Positions 56,536 through 64,000 of a stretch of DNA of 64,000 nt are shown here, in pieces (the first letter of the stretch is position 1; each line of letters opens with the position of its first letter). Location: NCBI RefSeq assembly GCF_029168945.1, contig NC_083602.1, positions 90,530,027 to 90,594,026 of the forward strand, in the 5' to 3' direction. Both the position numbers and the translations under genes were made by a program. The notes beneath the pieces are model-generated. The model was not told the DNA's origin and did no database searches. It worked only from the letters and a program-made list of their open reading frames with translations. This DNA is from Cannabis sativa (lineage: Eukaryota; Streptophyta; Magnoliopsida; Rosales; Cannabaceae).

Positions 56536-58314
56536 TTATGCGCCAAAGTACTGTATCAAATCATCGTCAAGCAAAAGGTCGTCGAGCACACTTGTCCCGT
56601 CGATTCCAAAATTGAGAGGGCTGTTGAATCCTCCAAAATCAAGTGACAAACTGTCGAGTGGAGAACCGAAGTGAGTATCGACAGGTCTGTCTTGTTCATT
56701 ATTTACGTAGTATGGCAAGTCTCCTCCACTAATCTCGCTACTGTTTCTATGTACTGTTGGGAGATGAACTCCATCTGCTGGCCTAACATAACTTTCATTC
56801 ATTGCAATTGGAGCCCGCTGTCGTTCATGTTTAGGTTCATAATCAACTGATGGATTATAGAAATTATATGTATCGCTATGATGCATTCCAGTGTTCGGAA
56901 TTCCATGGAAATGCATTGCTGCTACACTGCCTTCATGCCTGCTCTGAGTTGAAACTTCATTATTAGGTAATGCATATAAGCTGTTGAAATCAGAAACTGG
57001 TAACTGAGATTCGACATCATTATCCTTGTCTAGTGACCGTAAACCTGTTACTGTCTCGTCTTCCTGTTGATTTTGATCATTTTGGTATCCAATTAAGTGT
57101 ACCTCTTCAGTGTAATTTATGTCAGGTATGTTGTTTATTGGTTCAATAGGCATAACCTCATTTTGAGATGGCTGAGGCAATTCATCGGTAGGTTTTGATC
57201 TTAACCGAGGTCTTTTTCTCTTTGGTGGCTTATCCGGTTTCTCTTTATCTTGGCCAGGTTGAGAAGTATTGTTCTGCTGGCTACCAGAAGGTTCTACATC
57301 CATAGATTGACTTCTCCTCTCATCCCTAGACGAAACAGAACCTAAACCATCATCAGCACCGTCGACATCATAGTTACTGTCACTATTAGCAGTGACTTGT
57401 TTTTCACCACGGCCTGGTGGAATCTCGGTTACTCCAGACATCCCATTATCGCTACTAGGTTGCCGAATGAGAGCTTCCTCTCGGCTCAAAACTCCTAACC
57501 AGATTGCACTCTCCTTCGCTGTCATCTTATCCTGTAAACACTTTGACTGGCGAACGTGTCTCCTTATCTTTGCAATATCCGGAGACATGTGCTTAATCAC
57601 AGCTGTTAAAACTCCAACTTTCCACATCTTCTTCAAGTCATGTGGCTTCTTATACGGGGGAGTTTGAGCATGGGGTAGCCCGAGCTTCACCCACCAATCT
57701 TCCTTCCCAGTTGGCCACCAAGGAGGTGGAACTTTCTTTTCTAATGGAAACTTCCTTTGAGGAGGTTCACAGTGTTGCATCAAAGAAGACAAAAGTGATC
57801 CAAGAGTTGCATCTTGCAAGTCCTGGAGAATGCTCTGTGAATTTCCATTTCGATTATTGTCTGCCTCACACATGGCAAGACACTCCGCTTCATACTTAGC
57901 TATGGCAGCCGGTCCATTCTTATCAAACTTCACTTTTTCTTTCCACCAAGCTCTAATATTATCCGAAGCACCACTCACCGGCTTTCCCTTCTCAGGAATG
58001 ATACCATAAACGAAACCACGAGCTTTGCACACTTCCATAAGCTTCAACATATACTTGAGAATTCCATCCTGTGCTCTAGACATTTTCTTTCTCCGTGCCT
58101 GATCAGAAGTCTGCTTCGGCTTTTGCTTCTCTGCAGCTTGCTGAGCTGCAAGCTTCTGTCTTTCCTTAAGTCTTTTGAGCTTGATACGATCCTTCCACAT
58201 TCGCCTTTCCAATTCCTCCGGCTCAATCTCTTCATCACTGACATCCTTGTCTGCTATATCATCGCACCTTAAGTCATCAACTTCTATGTCCGAACTATCA
58301 CCATCATAAGCCAT
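56536..58314 (-). CDS. EIL3: EIN3-like transcription factor, EIL3/SLIM1-type
   Basis: The main exon encodes 592 residues from [14 protein letters not shown]. The N-terminal acidic segment ([19 protein letters not shown]) and basic region are followed by the EIN3 DNA-binding core: [72 protein letters not shown] and [15 protein letters not shown]. The long tail is acidic and ends [11 protein letters not shown] ... LIQYFGA. Conserved details of the core and the FGA end fit EIL3/SLIM1, the nuclear regulator of sulfur-deficiency responses, rather than EIN3 itself. An upstream exon at 58829-58789 could replace the first residues by splicing into this exon at 58294, giving 599 residues (see findings). 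The frame is open six codons further upstream but without an ATG. Confidence 0.93.
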   Translation of the reverse strand: MAYDGDSSDIEVDDLRCDDIADKDVSDEEIEPEELERRMWKDRIKLKRLKERQKLAAQQAAEKQKPKQTSDQARRKKMSRAQDGILKYMLKLMEVCKARGFVYGIIPEKGKPVSGASDNIRAWWKEKVKFDKNGPAAIAKYEAECLAMCEADNNRNGNSQSILQDLQDATLGSLLSSLMQHCEPPQRKFPLEKKVPPPWWPTGKEDWWVKLGLPHAQTPPYKKPHDLKKMWKVGVLTAVIKHMSPDIAKIRRHVRQSKCLQDKMTAKESAIWLGVLSREEALIRQPSSDNGMSGVTEIPPGRGEKQVTANSDSNYDVDGADDGLGSVSSRDERRSQSMDVEPSGSQQNNTSQPGQDKEKPDKPPKRKRPRLRSKPTDELPQPSQNEVMPIEPINNIPDINYTEEVHLIGYQNDQNQQEDETVTGLRSLDKDNDVESQLPVSDFNSLYALPNNEVSTQSRHEGSVAAMHFHGIPNTGMHHSDTYNFYNPSVDYEPKHERQRAPIAMNESYVRPADGVHLPTVHRNSSEISGGDLPYYVNNEQDRPVDTHFGSPLDSLSLDFGGFNSPLNFGIDGTSVLDDLLLDDDLIQYFGA

Positions 58315-58788
58315 TGGAAGTCTCAATTCCAATTCACAATAACACTCTAATTGACCCTTGAGTTGCTAACTCCAAATCACACAACAGTCACCTTAAACAA
58401 ACCAAATACTCTTATTAGGCTCTCAGTCAAAAAAGGAAGTAACATTCTCCTAGTCTCTACAATAACCATCCATCATACCAATTCTCAGAACAACAACATT
58501 AATGGGAGTCAACAAATTCAAAACAGTCATTATCTATACAGACATGAATATGTTACAACAAATGACTAAAATATAATCAAACACACACTCAACTACAAGA
58601 GACATGAAATTAAATACTGAATTCATGAATCAAAAGCACTTAAGAAGAGCCCTCTTATGAAAGTTGAATAAAAATCAAATAAATTACAACATAGAAGGAT
58701 TGTGTATTCTATTCTAAATAATTACCCAGAAAAAGGAGCTTAAATCAATTAAATATAAGATATATATCTATCTATATATATAACTTAC

Positions 58789-58829
58789 CCAGTATCAGCA
58801 GCAGCAGCAGCTTGTTCAAATCCACCCAT
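58789..58829 (-). other. Candidate alternative first coding exon of the EIL3-like gene
   Basis: ATG GGT GGA ... ACT GG encodes MGGFEQAAAADTG and ends exactly at a consensus donor GG|GTAAGT. If spliced to the AG at 58296-58295, it continues in frame as [10 protein letters not shown]. If not translated as the main start, it is an upstream ATG that would read into a stop (GGG TAA) in unspliced RNA. Confidence 0.5.
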
Positions 58830-60536
58830 TAATTGAAGAAGGACCCTCAATTTGAAAAACCTAAAAGTTCAAACTTTCTTGCTGGGGTTTGTTATGATAG
58901 GTGGCAACACACGAAAAGAACCCTAAAAATTAAAATTTTATTTCTGGGGTTTGTTTTCTTTCTCAAAATATTGGCCTGAAAAAAGTAGCAACACGATTGG
59001 GATAGGCGAATCCAATCCAATCCAATCCCAATCAAAATTGAAATCCAAAAAAGGGGTTATTTGTAAAGCCTAGAAATTTCACAGACAAAAAACAAAAGAG
59101 TTGTAAGAAGCAGGCGAGAGATTATGATGATGATGATGAAGAAGAAAGGTCGTAGAAATGTACGAAATCAACTCGAACTTCGCTAATGCCGAGATTTGAT
59201 CCTCTGCAACGCACTTTTCAACTCTTTTATTTGCTTTATAGTCCTTCTCCACTCTCTTTCTGATATTGCAGAAAAGTCCTCAAGTTATTGAATATCAAAA
59301 AAATTACCCCAAATGCAAAATATTAAATTGTATTTTTGGAAGGGTCTTTCTAAAATTATTAACATTTTGATCCCTTTATTAAAGACCATTGAATATTTCA
59401 TTCATTAATATTTTCAATTTTCATCTCCAACCTGGCCTAAACCTAATGCTATATATCATAATTTTGAAAAGGTTTAATTGCATCTAATAATAGTATTGTT
59501 ATTACTTTTGTTTACCTTAATTAGAATATTTGCATTAATTTTTATATAAAATTAATGTTTTGGAAAATATTTAAATTTTTAAAGAATTGAAGAATAGAAG
59601 ATCTTTTTATATAAATGTGTGATTATATTTTACAGAAATTGTTTCTTATTTTGGTGATGATGAAATAAGTAGAACATTTTGCATTCCTAATTCATTTTAT
59701 TCTATATTTGGAAATAACTATAAATATTCTTAAATGGAAAAATAAAAAACATATATAGTGGGAAAATAAAAAATAATATGTATATATTTGTTAATTATAG
59801 AAATGTCTAAGTTCATAGAATCTCTTGGCATTTATTGCAATGCTTTAGAATAGAGACAACTTTTCTTTTTTGTCAATTTGCTATTTTTATTTATTTTTTA
59901 ATTATTATTATAAAAAATGTTGAAACATTAATAATAGATTCTGTGGTTTTTTTTTTGGTGTGTGGTAAGAATTGGTACTCGGAATTAATAAGTTCAATAT
60001 GCAACATGCTTCTCTAATAACTTTCTTTTTAGGTCCTCCTAAAATTGAAAACTTTCATTTCTTATGCAAAATATACTTATACCTTTGCATTTAAATCTTA
60101 ATATATGTTTATTATTATTATTAAGGGATCACTTAGTGCATATTCTTTTCTCACTTTTTCAGTAGTTTTGACAAGTTTAAGGCTTACGTGCTAATTAGAA
60201 GGGTCTTATAATTCATTCTGTCTTAATTAGGTCAACGATACACTTTGTGAGAGTTTTCATCACATTAAGGATAATACCAGCACAATAAGCTAGCTTTCTA
60301 AAAGGTTAAGTATAATCTCTCACAATCAGTGATTGTAGTGAAATTAGAATCTATGACTCAAGCAAGGAAGAATGCTAGTAAAAACTTTATTATCACTACA
60401 CCACATAATGTGGTAAATCTTGATATAATATATATTTTTTGTTTGCGATTATTACACTTTTATATTAGCTTAATAATATTTTTTCATATAGTCATACTTT
60501 TGCACAACCTTTTATTTTATTGGTTAATTAAGATTT
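58830..60536. other. EIL3-like promoter and AT-rich spacer
   Basis: About 58830-59250 is probably the leader and core promoter of the EIL3-like gene, with a (GAT)n run near 59125. Beyond that only AT-rich DNA is seen. Confidence 0.45.
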
Positions 60537-60900
60537 TTGTTTCTAAACTTTGAGATGTATCAAATTATACTTTTTAAATTTTTTTGGTCGTTAAAAATTT
60601 GCTTTGAACTATTGAAATTGTTAGATTTTAAGGATTTTTGTCTAATTTTATTCAATTTTACTAATTCGATGATTGTCCAGTTATTAAATCATGCTCCACA
60701 AACTTCAATATCTATAAATCATGCCTATCGAACTTTGACGTGTACCAAATCATATTTTCTGAACTTTCATCCATGTTAGACTTTCCTTATTAAAATTGGA
60801 CAAAATTCCTTAAATTTAAGAATCTCAACAATTCAAAGAGATTTTTAACGACCTTAAAAGTTCAAGGGTATAATTTGATACATGTTAAAGTTCGGCTAAT
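60537..60900. repeat. Long imperfect inverted repeat
   Basis: Left-arm blocks (aaactttgagatgtatcaaa, ggtcgttaaaaat, attttattcaattt) return inverted on the right (gatacatgttaaagtt, atttttaacgacc, aaattggacaaaat). The arms are about 150 bp. No target duplication was found. It is probably a decayed foldback element. Confidence 0.6.
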
Positions 60901-61124
60901 AAAAAATCTAATTAGTCTAATATTTTTTTCACCAAAATTGTTATAATTAGAAGTTAATTAATTCTCTAATTAATATTGACAATTAATTGAGGAGTGCTAC
61001 CGTTAACCTTTTATTACAATCTAAGGTCAATTCCTGTGCCCGAAAACATATGTCAGAATATTTTTTATGCCGATGTTTGTTGTGCTTACAATATTGTCCC
61101 TGTAAATTCTTAATTTTTTTAATA

Positions 61125-61480
61125 GTTTTTTTTTTTTTCTTTTGACGCGGTGATCAAAATCACACATGATTAACAAAGCAGCTACCATAATCGGCGGCGG
61201 CTCCTCCTCGAACCAGGATAGCTCATCGTCTAAACGAAGGGCATGCTTTGCCAAACCATGAGCTGCAGAATTTCTTATCGCAAGCCACATGGGACAAAAC
61301 TGCCCCCGGAAATTTAGACGATAAAGCTATAACATCCTCAAACAGCACCCACAACTCATTTAAACACCCTTCCTTTGTTGATAGCTGAAAAACAAGCAAC
61401 ACCAAGCAAGAACAGGTATTAGAAAGGACAATCCTTGAATTAAACTTACCTGACAAAGACTCTATAGTCGTAGGCCCTCC
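61125..61480 (-). pseudogene. Degenerate LINE RNase H tail
   Basis: Two overlapping frames together resemble the end of plant LINE ORF2. One reads LFEDVIALSSKFPGAVLSHV; after a frameshift near 61285 the other continues RNSAAHGLAKHALRLDDELS and WFEEEPP. An A-rich tail follows (T runs at 61115-61140). It is broken and 5'-truncated. Its 5' border and target duplication were not resolved. Confidence 0.7.
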
Positions 61481-61599
61481 ACTAAATTGACCTACAAAAA
61501 CAATAAATAAAACTTTATTACTACATAATTTAATGAAAAAATAGTTAAAATGAAAAAAAGATAATAAATAATCCATATTATAATATAAAACAATTCATA

Positions 61600-63115
61600 A
61601 ATAAAATGACTTGAAAACTTATCTGTCAAAACTTAAAGGTCGTTGATGTAGAAGCCAAGAGCATAAAAAGGATCACTTCTCTTGTCCATTGACTGTACCA
61701 CAAAACTACCCTAAACAATTACGGGCAAGCCATAAAAAATGGCACGAAAGCCGTAAAAGGCATAAAACTATAAATCATTATAAAATTATTGAATGAGAAA
61801 CCATAAATAAAATAAATATAATAAATATACTTTAATATATAATTTTAAAATAAGATAAAATAGATAATTAATCCATATACTTTAAATATTTTTATTTGAC
61901 TTTATTTATAATTACAGAAAAACAAAAGTAAAAATACTATAAATATACATAAATAGGTTCAAAAACAGTATAAACTATTTTTAAAATTGTAGTATAAAAA
62001 CAAAAGATTATATAACTTACCAAAAATTAATAATAATACTACTACATAATAGATTAGACTTTAAAAGTGAAAAGCTAATTAAAAATAAATAATACTATAA
62101 TGAACTTTCAAATAACCAATAAAATATGGAAAAATATTATAAAAGTTAAAATAATATATGAACCATTAATGTCTTATGCTAAAAAAACCTTAATAAAGAA
62201 TCTTAATTTGAGAATGCTTAATATACAAAATATGAATAACAAAAGTTCAAAAAATCAAACATTCAAACAATAGTAAAAATGCTAATTAATATAAGAAAGG
62301 AAATTCTAATTAATCAATATAGTAAATTATTAATACTAAAAATCTCACATTTAGACTAAAATATTTAATGGTAAAATCATCAAAGTTGTAAAACTAATAG
62401 ATAGATTTAGTATACCAAAATAAATTTCAAGACGAAAAAACTTTCTATAATAATCTAAAATACTTTTAAAAAATTAATTATAAGATTATTAATACTGAAA
62501 ATTAAAATAAATTTGATTCTTGAAAAAAGTTAAACACAAAACAAAGATACCAAACATTAAAATAGAAAGAAGATCTTCTAAACGTAGATTGCTAAAAAGT
62601 AAAATTATAATAAATAAAATTGATCTGGTGCCGAAAATACATTTAAAGTTTTTTGAACATTCATGAGAAACTGAAATATTAGGAACTCTATTTTAGATAT
62701 TGTAAACTATTCAGAATTTTATAAAAATTTATAGAGGTAATACTGTAACTATAACGAATACCACTATAAAAAAAATATTTTGACATGTGATTTCGAACTT
62801 AGAAATTAATTAAAAAATTATAATTGAAGATTATTATAAATGTAATGTGTAAATTGTATCATCACTTAGTTATGTTGACCTTTTTCTTATTTTATTTATA
62901 TATGATAAAAAAAAAAAGATAATGGCTCGAAACTTACACAATTTTAGCTTTTCCTTTCCAATATTATCTTCATAAACAAAAATGAAAGAAATTTGTTGTA
63001 ATCTTCTTTTTCCAATGAGTTTTTAAGATTACAATAATTGTACCAATTCTTTTTTAATAGGCAATAAGCTTTATTCATTTTTTTTTCTGACTTTTATAAG
63101 TTACTTGACTAAAAA
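61600..63115. other. AT-rich gene-free spacer
   Basis: No coding region or structured element is recognised. About 62690-62830 has phrases like those at 18770-18900 (tgtaaactattcagaatttt, gacatgtg), a probable old repeat. Confidence 0.5.
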
Positions 63116-63124
63116 ATAAATTAA

Positions 63125-63485
63125 GGGTAAATACCATTTTGGACCCTGTATTTTATAAAAGTTACCAATTGGACCCTCTGTTTTGTTAAATGACAAAATG
63201 GACCCTGTATTTTCTAAAATGGTACAAATAGGACCTTTAACTTGATTTTTGACAATCTTTTTTAATATAAACAACTTGAAAATACGAACAGATATAGAAA
63301 ACGTAAACAATTTTGTCATAACACTTTTAGATCAGATTATTATTAAATTTTATTTTGACAAAAAATCAGTTCAGGGTCCTATTTTTACTATTTTGGAAAA
63401 TACAGGGTCCATTTTGTCATTTAACAAAACAGAGGATCCAATCAGTAACTTTTGCAAAACACAGAGTCCAAAATAGTATTTACCC
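63125..63485. mobile_element. Foldback MITE with GGGTAAATACC ends, Mutator-like
   Basis: A 361-bp palindrome with arms of about 110 bp, flanked by a perfect 9-bp duplication, ataaattaa, at 63116-63124 and 63486-63494. The left terminus is GGGTAAATACCATTTTGGAC and the inverted right terminus GGGTAAATACTATTTTGGAC. Within each arm, ggaccctgtatttt-type blocks occur twice. It is non-coding. Confidence 0.87.
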
Positions 63486-63494
63486 ATAAATTAA

Positions 63495-64000
63495 TAGGTA
63501 AAAAGATAAGTTTTTAAAGTTTTTTTTTTTTTTGGAATTTTGCTTAAAAGAATTGCTAATAGGTATTAGGTAATGATGGTGTTTAAGACTATTTGATATG
63601 TCAAATGGTCATTAATATAATTTAATTTAATAGTTGATAAAATATTTACTTACTACTTGTCAAATATCATTTTATATTTTATGGTAGTATTGAGCACTAT
63701 TACTTAATAATAATATATTTTTTGAGAAGACAATTAAGAAATTATTTCTAACTAATGACCATGATAGTTATTGATAAAAATAGTTGTAACTCACAAAATT
63801 ATAAATGAAAGGATATAGAAATATAAAACTACTTTTTAATGTGTTGTTTTTTTGGTTTTAGTCTCATAATATAAAATTCATTTTTTTTGTATTGACTTAG
63901 TTTTAACTAGTTAGTATACTTTCATTGTCACAATCAGTATTTTGTTTTTTTTTTTGTTTTTCTTCTTCTTATTTCTAAAACCTTATTCTAAACAAAGTCA
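63495..64000. other. AT-rich spacer at the window end
   Basis: About 63550-63720 resembles the GAGCATTG repeat family (gaattgctaataggtattag; gtattgagcactattactta). No gene is seen up to the window edge. Confidence 0.4.

Overview
This is nuclear DNA of a flowering plant, almost certainly a eudicot. It carries plant-only families (EIN3-like factor, family 1 UDP-glycosyltransferases, a PLS-class PPR editing factor), GT-AG introns and very AT-rich spacers crowded with plant transposons. The species cannot be fixed from sequence alone. No organellar, bacterial, rRNA or tRNA gene, and no CRISPR array, was seen.

Layout. 1.8-4.8 kb (-): a WD40-type protein like Arabidopsis At4g14310. 6.0-7.1 kb: a shrunken Ty1/copia element with both LTRs. 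8.1-11.4 kb (-): a TAF15b-like RRM/zinc-finger protein in 7 coding exons. 11.5-12.1 kb: a striking foldback element. 14.2-18.2 kb (-): a hexokinase of the HKL1-like type in 9 coding exons. 18.5-33.5 kb: gene-poor, with foldback elements, a LINE nested in another transposon, and a 2.5 kb solo-LTR-like insertion. 33.5-47 kb: a UGT92-like glycosyltransferase cluster (one 3' pseudogene fragment, two near-identical minus-strand genes, one plus-strand gene) with an MEF19-like PPR gene inside it. 47.8-50.3 kb (-): a JMJ30/JMJD5-like JmjC protein in 6 coding exons. 50.4-56.5 kb: transposon-rich spacer. 56.5-58.8 kb (-): an EIL3/SLIM1-like transcription factor. 58.9-64 kb: no gene, only repeats.

Function. 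The genes do not form a pathway. Most are single housekeeping or regulatory loci: basal transcription (TAF15b), sugar phosphorylation or sensing (hexokinase), organelle RNA editing (MEF19), chromatin and clock (JMJ30) and sulfur response (EIL3). Only the UGT genes form a cluster, built by local duplication.

The most notable content is mobile. Six short foldback elements each have a perfect 9-bp target-site duplication, the signature of Mutator-like elements. A seventh has a near-perfect one. Several share the terminal motif GAGYAATTTGCGRC although their interiors are unrelated. hAT-like, PIF/Harbinger-like, mariner-like, SINE, LINE and LTR insertions with readable target duplications are also present. 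All coordinates, splice sites and target duplications were read by eye from the sequence. Family names rest on remembered protein and transposon hallmarks, not on database searches.
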